Made by a program: the position numbers and the translations under genes | Assembly: GCA_914767885.1 (NCBI GenBank) | Contig: CAJZBQ010000012.1 | Location: 1,032,501 to 1,096,500, forward strand | Direction of reading: 5' to 3' | DNA: 64,000 bases | Source of the DNA: Blepharisma stoltei | Lineage: Eukaryota > Ciliophora > Heterotrichea > Heterotrichida > Blepharismidae | The notes under the pieces: model-generated | Told to the model about the DNA's origin: nothing | Database searches by the model: none | Seen by the model: only the letters and a program-made list of their open reading frames with translations | In this document: one piece after another, positions 10,476 through 20,544 of the stretch | Layout of the letters: the number at the start of each line of letters is the position of its first letter | Numbering within the stretch: position 1 is the first letter of the stretch

Positions 10476-11970
10476 ATGTTTAGAGCTGCATTTGGAAGTC
10501 GCCCCTCAAGAATTGAGCTTCCCGACGACGTAGAAGACTATCAGTGCTTCACTGATGCCCTGCTCAAGCCACGAGATCTTGGCTGCGAACCAATTTCAAG
10601 CCAACTTTATAATCGAGAATGCGGCCTGCCTGGCTCTTACAGCTATTGAAGTTCAAGCCGACTAGTCCCGTCAACAGTAAAACTAACGTAGTGTATCCCC
10701 CCTACGCTTGAATTTGACTCAAGAGTCTACAATGGCCAATTTTCCTGTACAGGCGATCTCTATTATTGCACTTCACAAGGTGATATCAAAATCTATGATA
10801 CTTCAGACCCCTTAGACTGGAGTTTACTAAAAACCATCGATGGGATCGGAATCCAATGAACTATTACAGATGCCGATATCAGCCCTTGCCAAAAATACAT
10901 CATATATAGCACTTTTAACTCTAACATTTTTCTTGCCAATATTTCTCCGGACAGCGAAAACGTCTATCAAACATCATCTGCTCAAATTAATGAACAAATA
11001 GCTATAAACACCTCAGCTCGTAATGATTATGCTGTTTTCAGCTTAAAATTCTCAGGAGAAGGCAACAAAGTAGTCGTCGGGACCAATGGGTTTTCACTTG
11101 AGGTTGTCGATTTAGTAAAGAAAAAAAACATTTGCAGTGTCCCAAATGCCCACCATGATGACGTAAATACAGTTTGTTTTGCAGACAGAGAAGGGTCCAA
11201 TGTGATTTTTTCAGGGTCTGATGATACAACGGTAAAGATATGGGATGTCAGGGCGATGAACGGAAGAGACTGCCAAGGAGTTTTGATAGGGCATAGAGAA
11301 GGGGTTACTCATGTGTCTTCTAAAGGGGATGAACTTTATTTGATTTCAAACTCAAAAGACCAAACGTTGAAGTTATGGGACTTGAGTGGCGACATATATT
11401 TGCCTTTTGCTTTTTTTAGTACCCGCATGTGGATTCTCAAAATTTTTTTATATATTTGTTTGACAAAACAGACAAATGAAAAAAAATTCAGTCTATTTCC
11501 TCTGAATATCAAAAAAATTTCGGGCAAAAATCATGCACCACTTGAGAAAGTGCTCGAGCAAGCACGAATATAAAGCATTTAGTAGGACTCACCATTATCA
11601 GTCAGGATTTGATTATCGGTGAAATAGGTATCCTATGGAAGGATATACGAAGAGGCTAGCTGCGGACACTTCGTTATTGACTTTTAGAGGCCACCACGTT
11701 TTGACTACTTTGATAAGGTGCTATTTTTCGCCTATTTTTATAACAGGACAGAGGTTTATTTATACAGGAGACTATAATGGGCAGGTTTATGTTTATGACG
11801 CGCACACAGGCAAGACTGTGAATGTTCTGAGATCGCTGACTCATGAGCAGATGTTGACTGGAGAGACGTGTTCGAGAGATGTATCATGGCATCCATTTAT
11901 GCCTATGATATGCGCAACTTCGTTTCTCAATACCATCCACACCTACACCTATGACAGCGAGATTGATTAA
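10476..11970 (+). CDS. DCAF11: DCAF11/WDR23 WD40 substrate receptor of CUL4-DDB1, with a 15-nt intron and one IES
   Basis: WD40 propeller predicted to recruit substrates to the CUL4-DDB1 ubiquitin ligase. 438 residues after removing the intron 10677-10691 and an IES (11417-11579, 163 bp); the total is then exactly 439 codons. Motifs: S-G-S-D-D-T-T-V-K-I-W-D, S-K-D-Q-T-L-K-L-W-D, the family-typical F-D-Y-R-W, and L-T-F-R-G-H-H-V-L-T-T-L-I-R-C-Y-F-S-P, all as in WDR23/LEC14B. UGA at 10647 and 10857 encode Trp. It ends 57 bp from the convergent NAA20 stop. The WDR23 assignment is from remembered homology; IES edges have two other TA pairings that also keep frame. Confidence 0.85.
10677..10691 (+). 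other. 15-nt spliceosomal intron in DCAF11
   Basis: GTAAAACTAACGTAG. It contains an in-frame UAG; removal joins S-T to C-I-P-P-T-L-E-F-D-S-R-V-Y and keeps frame. The 15-nt size is the heterotrich norm. Confidence 0.85.
11417..11579. other. IES in DCAF11 (about 163 bp, TA within TTTAGTA direct repeats)
   Basis: TTTAGTA occurs at both edges (11415-11421 and 11578-11584). Deleting between the TAs joins the KLWDL blade to the F-D-Y-R-W segment in frame. The interior has stops and an AT-rich interior. Pairings 11417/11571 and 11397/11569 also preserve frame. Confidence 0.7.
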
Positions 11971-12027
11971 TGAATTTTTAATTTATTTCTTTTATTTTCT
12001 ACACAATTTATTCCTAATTTTTGTAAT

Positions 12028-12567
12028 TTAATGAAATTCCAGCTCTGAAGGACTAATGCTTCGCTTTTTCGCTACCAGTGTGCTTTTTTCTTTGTCTCGG
12101 GGCATTGCTTTCCTCATATCGTAAGCGTCTTCTTCTGGCTGAGAATAGTAGTCTCGGACTTCTCGATATACGATGTAGCCTAACTTTTGGTAAAAACCTA
12201 TAGCTACCTCATTGCTAGCCCTTACAAATAAATCGACGAAATAGCCGTCATGGGCTATTGTGGTGTCTTCAAGAAATTTCATCAAGGCAGATGCTAAGCC
12301 TTGTCGTCGGTTTGTGGGAGCTACTGTTACAGCTGTGACGTGGCCGTGCCAGTCTCGTTTGATATCACAGTTCTTCGCGCCTTCAACTTTACCGAGGACG
12401 TAGCCTTGGATATCTCCAGTTGGACCTTCTGCGACTTTGCAGTATTCTGGCCATTTAGCAAGATAGCGGCCATAAAAGCCGACGTTATATGTCTCTGTAA
12501 GGATATCAAGGTTGACTTTGTTAAAGCTAAATATATCGCATAGAGAAAATTGCCTTAGTGTTGTCAT
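12028..12567 (-). CDS. NAA20: NAA20, catalytic subunit of N-terminal acetyltransferase B
   Basis: GNAT-fold acetyltransferase that acetylates nascent chains beginning Met-Asp/Glu/Asn/Gln together with NAA25. 179 residues, close to the usual 178. N-terminus M-T-T-L-R-Q-F-S-L-C-D and L-T-E-T-Y-N match NAA20 closely. The acetyl-CoA motif is V-A-P-T-N-R-R-Q-G-L-A (Q/R-x-x-G-x-A), then D-G-Y-F-V-D-L-F-V-R-x-S-N and E-E-D-A-Y-D-M-R-K-A. The start is set at M-T-T-L because upstream in-frame codons belong to a SINE-like insertion whose target duplication covers this ATG. No intron or IES inside. Confidence 0.95.
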   Translation of the reverse strand: MTTLRQFSLCDIFSFNKVNLDILTETYNVGFYGRYLAKWPEYCKVAEGPTGDIQGYVLGKVEGAKNCDIKRDWHGHVTAVTVAPTNRRQGLASALMKFLEDTTIAHDGYFVDLFVRASNEVAIGFYQKLGYIVYREVRDYYSQPEEDAYDMRKAMPRDKEKSTLVAKKRSISPSELEFH

Positions 12568-12577
12568 TTTTATATTA

Positions 12578-13066
12578 CGTATAAAATGGAGTGGAGAGCC
12601 AGCTTGCCCTCTTAACACCTGCAGTCGGGGGATTTTGTAGAAGGGAGAGCAACGTTCGGTGTGTGTCCGGCCGGGTTTTACTTGGTCTGATGGAGCTGAA
12701 TGTCAGGCTAGCCCACATCTAGGGCAAGATTTTGCCCCGATGGGGATGGAACTTGGAAGTTAGAAAGGGACAGCTCAAGAAAGCTAGAGGGCGTCCGCTT
12801 GGCCAATCGGGCATTTCCTGGCACGATATCGGGAGTTGCACTCTGGGCTACAAGTTTCATCTCGGTCAATAAATGACCAGAGATTCTCTTTTTGAATTTT
12901 TGGAAAAGGTAACCCTGTCGACGTGTACCACGGTGACCTAGCATCTTTACCTATAGGTAGCGAGTGCAATCCCTCATCCGGAAGGAGCAATAGTGCGGAG
13001 CAAGGGACGTGAAAAGTTTTCTCAAGCTGTCGGGAGTTTTCTATAATAACCTAAGTTAACTTAATT
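12578..13066 (+). mobile_element. SINE-like family A copy at the NAA20 start
   Basis: GC-rich block in AT-rich DNA. Flanked by TCATTTTTATATTA (12564-12577) and TCATTTTTATGTTA (13067-13080), a 14-bp target-site duplication with one mismatch. The 5' head is ATAAAATGG; the 3' end is (CTAAGTTAACTTAA)-type microsatellite. It shares TCATCCGGAAGGAGCAA-, GGTAGCGAGTGCA- and TTGGAAAGGG-like blocks with the copies at 13976, 32832, 41007 and 55769. No protein-coding content, so non-autonomous. Confidence 0.85.
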
Positions 13067-13200
13067 TCATTTTTATGTTATATGGTGTTAGCTAATTTTT
13101 GCTGCATGCCAAGTTATATATAATAGACAAAAATCCAAGGCTAATGCAAAAATTACCAAGCCTGTGCACTAATCGAGTAATTGCTAAAAACTATAGAAAT

Positions 13201-13411
13201 CATAATATAAAATGGCAGTTAGGGGTATGACATCCTACAGCCTAACTCAGCGAGAGAGTAGATGACTTCTTGAGTGTTTTAGCTACAAGATAGGTGATTC
13301 GCACTGGTGCTAGCGTGTGACATAGACAGCTTGATGGTTAGGGCTATCAATCCAAGCTAAGACTGCAAGAATCTGGACTTTGAAAAACAGTATTCTTATT
13401 AGCATTAACAT
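13201..13411 (+). mobile_element. SINE-like family D, short copy
   Basis: Flanked by TATAGAAAT at 13192-13200 and 13412-13420. 5' head ATAAAATGGCAGTTAGGGGT, 3' end ATTAGCATTAACAT. The head matches the element at 62823 (AAAATGTCAGTTAGGGATA). Noncoding, intergenic between the family A copy and the kelch gene. Confidence 0.7.
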
Positions 13412-13551
13412 TATAGAAATTTTTAGTGCCGTAATTTTATAGAAAAAGCATTATTCTGCATGCAATTGAAATTATAGTTCTAAAGATCTGCTATATTTAA
13501 TAAAAACTTAGCTATTCCCATTTACACTTTTGTACATCGAAAGTCTATTTG

Positions 13552-16500
13552 TTAATAATTAAAACTTTCCAAACTTAAAGGTTGTGTATAAATTATATCA
13601 CTTTTTGCCTCATTTCCGTCAAAATTTACATGCTCCATCACATTGCTATTAAGCATATTCCTATAATTTTCCCTTCTCTGCTTCAAATTTGTCGCTTTTT
13701 TCTTATTTTTGATTTTTCCAGAAATTTCATGATATGCCATTTCGAATTTTTTCATCGCCCCACCTGCCCCATTCACAATTCCAAAAATCGACCCTATTAA
13801 AATACTAGCAAGCATATTGAATGACATCTTTTGTGATCTTGTTGTAAATAAGCAGTTTTCTCGCTTATCAAGCCACACATTTATCTTTAATCCTGCTGAA
13901 AAAGGTAAGCTAATGATGTTTACTTCTGAACCTTCTTCTGGAGCTTCTATAATAGAGACGTGGTATCCTGTAAGTATATACATTAAAATGGCGACGGCGA
14001 TCCAGCCCTTTTTCTCAAAACCTGTAGCCTGCGTTCGCAGGGAACCTTGTGGAGGGAGAAAGGTGCTCGGAATGTGTATCCGGCTATGTTTTACCTTGGC
14101 ACAGTGGAGCGCAACGTCGGACTAGGCCGACCGCAGCTCATTCTGACACCAAGGGTTTTACCTCAGGGGAGATGGTTTCCAAGGTTGGAAAGGGGAAGCT
14201 CAGCAGCATCGGAAAGGTACCTCCTGATCAATCGGGCAACTCCCTAGCGTGAAACTGGGCGTTACGTCCAGGCTTTGGATTTCCATCTTAGCGACAGTCC
14301 TACCAGAAAATTTGTTTTTCAAATTTTCGGAATGGGCAACCTCTGTTGACGTACTGCTGGGTGGCGTAACTCATCCAACTACGGGTAGCGAGTGCACATC
14401 CTCGTCCAGTAGGAGCAACATCTTGAAGGTCGTGGCCGATTGGTGGTGAGCAGCCGGGTGAAGGTAGGGCAGGAGAAACCCTAGTCAATACGACGGGCCT
14501 CTCTATAATATTAGTTAATGTTAATGTTAATGGTATCCTGTAAGTTTGCTGGGTCATGAGGAAATTTCTGACATAAAATACGAAGGGATCAAAGAAAAAT
14601 GAAACTGGCTTGGACTGGGCCCTCGAAATACAGTGGATTTATTAGCAGATAATGACTGATACATACTGCTTATTTCATCTGGGATTGAAGAAGTTGATGT
14701 AACGTTTACTTTAAATGCTGACGCATAGCTGAATTTTTCTTTAAATGTCAGTTCTAGATGTGAGCCATATGAGAGTTCTGAGTTTGTAAAAACCACATTG
14801 ATGATGCAGCTGCCTTCATTGTTTTTGGCACAGTAAATTTCATAGGAAGAATATGAGATGTATTGGAATGAAAATTCAGTGAGGTCTGAACAGACTTTGT
14901 CGGAGCCACAGGAGTCTCCGTAGCCGTACACGATAACTGATACTGTAATATTGGCTGAAAAAGTAGAAATTTGGTCTCATAAGGTAGTCAGTGGGATAAA
15001 ATGCTTCATTTCTTGGACATTGGTATTTATATAGCTGCCAATCTCATAGCTAGCCAATAAAAATGCAAGAAATATTCAAATTAATAAGACTAAATTGCTA
15101 TTTACTGCTGGAATTCTTATTTAATTTATTATACCCCATTATTCTATAATAACACTTTCTTTCATCCTATTTCTCTATACAATAAACACAGGTATAAAAT
15201 CCTAAAATATTTTTATTTAATTTATATTAACCAGCATATAAATATAGCTGTAAACACTCCTCCAATTTTAGTTCTCCTTAAAATCATTACCGAATCATTT
15301 ACGTAGTTATGCATTTCGTCATAAATATCGATTTTCGCAATTTCCTTTCTCAGTTTTTCAATAGAAATCAGCAGAAATAAGAAAACTACAAAACTTAAGG
15401 ATAAATTTAAAATTGTACTTGAAGCAGAAATTAGTGACCCACTAGTGTACAAATCAGGCTGAATTGACTCTTTATCGAGGTAATTACTTTGATCAAGCGG
15501 GCTAACACTCCCTGTCAGACAAATTTTTCCAGCTGGACATTTCTTGCAAGCACTGCTACCTATTTCATTGCTAAAAGTATTTTCATATAAATAAAATGGC
15601 ATTCGGTTCGAGAGAAATTAGCTTTGCTAATTTTCTCTCCCTCATGGAATTTTATTTATGGGGTTGGGTTTTCTCTCGAGAACTTCTGCACAGCAATAGC
15701 TGTTTAACTTTGGGGATAACCAAAGGAACAGCTCCTCATTGCACTCAAGATTTCGGAGTTTTACCTCTCAGCACATCCCCAAGGGAGGATGACCCTCAGG
15801 CGGAACACGCGCAGGAGCTGAGTCGGGCAAGGGCGACGGCAACGCGCCGGGTGAGATGTGCGGCGAAGAGGGGCGAAGTGCAAGTGAAGGCTTGGCCGGT
15901 GGGGCTAACCATCGCGATTCCAAGATGGCCCGGCGACGTCATCAATTTTTTCGCTATAACTCCATTTTTATGGGGTGCGGCACTAGACACCTTAAACACC
16001 AGACAGTTAAGTTAAGTTAAGCTAAAAGTATTTTCAGGACATGGATAGCACTGGCTATAAGAATTCAAGCCATAAGAAGGATTATATGTCCCTTCAGGAC
16101 ATGGTATACAGCTGGCCATCCCATAAAAATCAGTATAACTCCCAGGCCCACACAGTTGGCATTCTCCATTATTGTCAAAAAAACCTGGACTGCACTCAAA
16201 ATCTAACCCCTCAAAATCAACTTTTACAAAACTATTTTTGCCTACCAAAATTCTCATAGAGTGGCCATACATTGACCCTCCTCCATGGATATAAATATTA
16301 TTTTTATAATACACATAAGCTGCTCTATATATATAATCCGGAAGCAGCCCTAAGGGTATAAAGCTTTTTTCTTTTAAATCCAAAATAAAAATATCCTTGT
16401 AGACATCAATAGCCCATAGATCTCCTCCCATTACTATAATCTTGTCTGATACCTTTTGGACAACTGCATTAGCCCTATTTGTTATAGGAGTCTCATAATT

Positions 16501-18223
16501 TGTAGTGTATACATTTGTCCATTTATTAGAGGTAAAATTAAAATAGTCCACATCTCCTAATGGCGCTTCTCCTTTGCCAGTCCCATAAAAAGTGAAAAAT
16601 AAGATGTTTTCACTGTCATCAATTTCGATTTTGCAAGAAGAAAAAGCAGAAGGTGCTGGACCTTCGTCAGTTCCATCGTAGACTAAAGTGTAGGTATAGG
16701 TAGAAATGTCAAAAATTCATAACTCATTGGAATACCCAGCTAAGGCTAGGCCACCAAATATGAAAATGTAAGGAAAATAAATTTTGGCACAGGAGCCTGT
16801 CCGAGGAGTAGGGACATCATCAGATGAAGAGGGTTCTATTAAGCTTCATTGGTTAGAAAGGACGTTATACACATATAAATCATTAGAATATCCTGCATAT
16901 CCTTCTCCCCCAAAAATTACCAAGATGTCACCTTTTGAGTCAGAGCCATGACCACTTCTTGGTGGTGGGTTATTTCCTAGCAGAAAAACAGGCTCCCAAA
17001 TTTCTTTTTCTGGATAAAAAACCCAAAAATCGTTTAAAAGCAAAGTCTGATTTCTCCCTCCAAATAAATAAAGTTTATCATAAATGGCATTCAATGAGTG
17101 CCTTTCTCTGACACTTGGGCTTAAATATTCAGGCGAAATAAACTTATATTCTAGCTCAGTCCCATTTAAGGTATATTCTATCATATTGTTCAGTATAATT
17201 CCTAATGAAGCACTATACCCTCCAAACATATAAAAAGAGCCAGGCTTACTTGCAAAACTTAAAGAATCTCTGATAATCGGAAAAGAGACTGTATCAGCAG
17301 TTATAGGGTTAACGTATTTTCATTCATATGTATGGTCTGAAAGATCGACAGTCATAATATTTTCTATATCCCCATAAAATTCTTCAGATCAGCCATATAA
17401 TAAATAAAAATTTGTGCCTATTATAGCACTTCCTGCGTAATAAGTGCTTGTATATGTATTCAGACTATTTGTGATATTTTCTCATAGATTATTGTGTATG
17501 TCATATCTAAAAAATTTTTGGTTAAAAGGGTTTGAGCTTTCTTTTTCGATTCCTCCACACATATATATAAAGCCATTTAGATGCTCAATTAACGCGAAAT
17601 CTAGCTTAGGTGTAATTACTTTTTGAAAATTCTGAAGCGTCCAAGTAGAGTTTTCAACGTTAAATCTGACTTGAGATTACATAAATAGATTGTTATCGTA
17701 TCCAAACGGCAGACATCCGCCATAAAGGGCAAACTTCAATTTTCTGTCAACAGTGTCATAATAGCTTGTATAACCAAATCTATACCTGGAGGAAGGAATA
17801 TCGCCTTTCTGTTTTATACTATTTCATTGTAAACTTTTAAGATCATAACTTCACATATCGTTAAGTGGTCCATTTAGTGTCAGGCCTCCAAAAATATAAA
17901 GCTTGTTTTTTACAGAATCAACGAAACCTCCAAAAAATATTCTTGGAACTATAATAACAAATACTGGGCGAAATCTGTGAAAGTGGGACAAGGTTAGATC
18001 AGGTTTTTGTTTCTAAGGAAAATGATCATACGTCATTATAGACAATTGATACGTCCAGGTTACCTCCAAATACAATCAAGTTATCTGTTTCATTGTTGTA
18101 AGCTAATAATGCGTATTCTCTTTTAGAAGGTGGAGAGTCCATTGCTGGGATTCTTGTAAAGGAGATTGAATAGGTTTGTGAGCAAGATAGGATATAGAGA
18201 AAAATCTTAATTATTTGGCCCAT
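13552..18223 (-). CDS. Large kelch-repeat / Cys-rich / multipass membrane protein with one intron and three IESs
   Basis: After removing intron 17949-17964 and IESs 15572-16022, 15118-15227 and 13971-14540 the frame is exactly 1175 codons, with many UGA as Trp. Order: N-terminal signal-like hydrophobic segment (I-F-L-Y-I-L-S-C-S); a kelch propeller of eight or more F-G-G repeats (about residues 20-620); two to three ephrin-receptor/GF-type Cys modules (C-x-x-C-G-P-G-S-Y-T, C-I-P-C-P-E-G-T-Y, C-Y-P-C-P-E-N-T-F, C-K-K-C-P-A-G); then at least three membrane segments (L-S-F-V-V-F-L-F-L-L-I, L-V-L-L-I-W-I-F-L-A-F-L-L, M-L-A-S-I-L-I-G-S-I-F-G-I) around a second extracellular domain. Kelch plus GF-Cys cell-surface proteins are known in ciliates and other protists. 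The ligand is unknown. Confidence 0.85.
13971..14540. other. IES in kelch membrane gene (570 bp) consisting of a SINE-like element
   Basis: TA at 13971-13972 and 14541-14542, each at the same place in the duplicated TGGTATCCTGTAAGT (13961-13975, 14531-14545). Deletion joins W-P-S-K-L to T-G-Y-H-V-S-I-I-E in frame on the minus strand. The content is a full family A element. Confidence 0.9.
13976..14530 (+). mobile_element. SINE-like family A copy inside kelch gene
   Basis: 5' head ATTAAAATGGCGACGGCGATCC, GC-rich body, 3' tail (TTAATG)n with three units. Bounded by a perfect 15-bp target-site duplication. It is inserted antisense to the host gene. Closely related to the copy at 55769-56383. 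Confidence 0.9.
15118..15227. other. IES in kelch membrane gene (110 bp, TA-bounded)
   Basis: Right and left TAs at 15118-15119 and 15228-15229. Deletion joins I-C-W-L to R-I-P-A-V-N-S, giving continuity into the next membrane helix. Both ends carry the repeat TAAATTAAATAA (minus strand). The interior has stops. Confidence 0.75.
15572..16022. other. IES in kelch membrane gene (451 bp) consisting of a SINE-like element
   Basis: TA at 15572-15573 and 16023-16024 within the perfect 16-bp duplication GCTAAAAGTATTTTCA. Deletion joins C-P-E-N-T-F to S-N-E-I-G-S-S-A-C-K-K-C, completing a Cys-rich module. Confidence 0.9.
15586..16020 (+). mobile_element. SINE-like family C copy inside kelch gene
   Basis: 5' head AAATAAAATGGCATTCGG, GC-rich body, 3' tail (TTAAG)n. 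A perfect 16-bp target-site duplication flanks it (15570-15585, 16021-16036). Related to the decayed copies at 3340-3665 and probably 22600-22920. Confidence 0.9.
17949..17964 (-). other. 16-nt intron in kelch gene
   Basis: Minus strand GTATTTGTTATTATAG. Removal restores P-R-I-F-F-G-G-F-V-D-S-V-K-N-K, a kelch F-G-G repeat that is otherwise out of frame. Confidence 0.85.
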
Positions 18224-18290
18224 TTATTTTGTTTTCATAATAATTAAAAATTGTCATAAATTCCTAAAAGTCATTTTTTTAAGAAACTGC
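18224..18290. other. Short upstream region of kelch gene
   Basis: AT-rich region between the kelch ATG and a MITE; no motif recognised. Confidence 0.3.
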
Positions 18291-18635
18291 TAACTCCCCC
18301 TCCGTGAGCGAACAAAACCATTAGAAAAATCCCTATTTTTGCCTAAAAACCCACCCTCCCTAGCCTAACAAAATATTTTTTGATAGTAAAATTTTTTATG
18401 GGAAAAAATTTTAATATTAAGAGAAACTAGTATCATGAAATCTCGAGCTAATTCTGTTTAATTTTAAACAAATTGCGTTTTTTAAAACATAAATTTCACA
18501 CATTAAATTAATATTTACCTTCCAATTTTTCAAGAAGTGGGATTTTTTTAATTCAGAAAAAAAATTTATCTATAAATTAAAAAAAAAAAATTAACCCCCT
18601 CATTGAGCAACAAGATTTTTTTGTTCGCTGGGGAG
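18291..18635. mobile_element. MITE (CCGTGAGCGAACAAAA family), copy 2
   Basis: Left end TA-ACTCCCCCTCCGTGAGCG at 18291; right end ...TTTTTGTTCGCTGGGGAG before TA at 18636-18637. Internal blocks are shared with copies 1, 4 and 6 (CCCTATTTTTGCC..AACCCACCCTCC; ATCATGAAATCTCGAGCTAA). Intergenic. Confidence 0.85.
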
Positions 18636-18637
18636 TA

Positions 18638-19388
18638 AATAATCGTATGAAAATGGATGCTAATTATATTATCTGCACTCTTTCTTAATCCATCATCCCG
18701 ATTAATTTTTAAAAGCTGCTATTTAATATTTTAAAGGTATTTTTTCCTTTTTCTCAAAAATAGAGTATTATTTATATTTTGATATCAGCCGTTTCATAAC
18801 TTTCTTCAGCTCAATATTCACTTTTAATTATCTTAAATTTCTAAATGATTTTTATCAATAATCCAAAGCCAAAATTATTTTTCGTTATAAAAATTAGGAA
18901 AATAAACTATAAAGCTTATTTTTGTCAACCTAAGCTTAATAAATTTGCAGTCATTATTCACTCAACCTCCAATAATATCTAATTCCACCATTAAGCCTGA
19001 ACTTTATTATAGATCTAATCTTGCATCTAATATCTTTTCTAGTACACACTCAAACTTTATATCATTAAATATTCGCACTGTTAATGCTTTCACATCTAGC
19101 CATCTGAAATCTAATAAATTACCAAATATTTTGCTGCTTAATTTGAGTCATTTGACTGTATTATTTTAATGAAAATTATTCCATAAAAATACAAAAAATC
19201 TACTAAATCTTAAGCTTTAATATAGCTCCCTAAAATAAATATTTTTCTATATAAAATATAATAAGTCTTCAGGTTGATACTATGCTGAGTATGCTCGGAT
19301 AGATTTCAGCTAAAGATAAATTCTCCTGCAATTTAGAAAAACTAATTCGATAATTAATTACACTTATTTAATTAATATAAACTTTGAT
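18638..19388. other. AT-rich intergenic region
   Basis: One 74-codon open frame (18945-19169, +) rich in Ser/Asn/Leu has no similarity I recognise and is probably chance. Nothing else seen. Confidence 0.5.
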
Positions 19389-20422
19389 ATGGTGGATGCT
19401 GATGAAGTTTATGATGTCGAAATGTATAACATCCTAAAAGAAAACCCAATATTTTACCACTGTCATGAGTATACAATAATCAAAGGTTTATCTCCAAGCA
19501 AAACATATTCACAAGATTGCTTATCTGGCATGAAAATACTCGATCTTGCATGTGGGCAAGGCCGAGAAATAGGCCATCTACTAGAAAAAGGCGCCCAAGA
19601 GGTCATTGGGCTCGATATTTCACAAGAAATGGTCGAAACTGCAAAAAAATTATTATCACACATAGAATTCCCAGGTCGCAAGTTTTCAGTATATAGAGCA
19701 GACTGTTTTTCCTCACAAGAAGTCCTATCAGTTTTACCTTTATCCGAATACCAATGCTATTTTGATGCAATTTCAGCGTTTTGACTGCATTGCTGTGCTC
19801 AAAATTTAGAACGGCTAAGCGAAGGCTTTCTTTTATGCAATAAATTACTTAAGCTTGGAGGAGAAATGGCATTTATTACAGCGAATCCTAGAGTTGCTAC
19901 AGAATATGAAACATTTAGAGAGCTCACAAGCCACGATTTTTTCGCTATATTAAAAAATCCTGGCAATTCTAATGGAATTCCTACTTCTGAAATTGCGTTT
20001 GTGGACCTACAAACCAGAGAGGAAAAATTCGTTTTGATAGCGTATATAGCTTATACTCGGTAATAATCGATTATATAAAATGATCCTTCGCCTTGCGCCA
20101 CTGTTTTATTAGGCATGCTTTAACTGTAAATAGATAATTTCTTTTTAATTGGGGATTTTTTAAGTAAGCAGGCGGAATTCTATTTTAAAAAATAAAATTT
20201 ATGTGTAATAATGGTCTATTAAAAGGGAAGAGGTATATTTATTCTTTGGAGCAGTTTTCTATGGTATTAGGGGATAATGGATTTGAGATGGTAGAGTCTA
20301 GTGGATTTGAAGCAAACCCTGAGTTTAATTTAAATGGATTTTCAGAGCAGTTTCGGGCTTTGATATGCGGAGAGTACTCAGAGGGGTATTATATAAAGGC
20401 CAGAAAAGTCATCAATAAATAG
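19389..20422 (+). CDS. Class I SAM-dependent methyltransferase with one IES
   Basis: 293 residues after deleting 20054-20205. Rossmann-fold motif I is G-M-K-I-L-D-L-A-C-G-Q-G-R-E, followed by V-I-G-L-D-I-S-Q-E-M (acidic ribose-binding Asp), Y-R-A-D-C-F and a later G-G-E-M-A-F-I motif. This is the Methyltransf_11/25 type. UGA at 19784 encodes Trp. The C-terminal half K-G-K-R-Y-I-Y-S-L-E-Q-F-S-M-V-L-G-D-N-G-F-E-M-V is the usual final strand/helix region and lies beyond the IES. The substrate cannot be told. The ATG at 19389 is the first in the frame. Confidence 0.85.
20054..20205. other. IES in methyltransferase gene (152 bp, TA-bounded)
   Basis: TA at 20054-20055 and 20206-20207. Deletion joins I-A-Y to N-N-G-L-L-K-G-K in frame; the segment itself has UAA stops in the reading frame. 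Confidence 0.8.
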
Positions 20423-20544
20423 TATATTAACAATCATGATAAATTTATTAGCATATATTAGATTATACTGATACATAATGACGTATATCTGAGTTAAGAA
20501 GTTCTTATACTATATTATTCATCATATCTAAAAGCCTTAATATT

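Noticed and set aside
12600-14520. GC-rich dispersed blocks as rRNA or tRNA genes
   Set aside because: I could not match them to rRNA cores or fold a cloverleaf; target duplications and tail repeats fit retroposons.
18945-19169. 74-codon frame as a gene
   Set aside because: No similarity, low-complexity Ser/Asn/Leu, in an AT-rich spacer; not distinguishable from chance.
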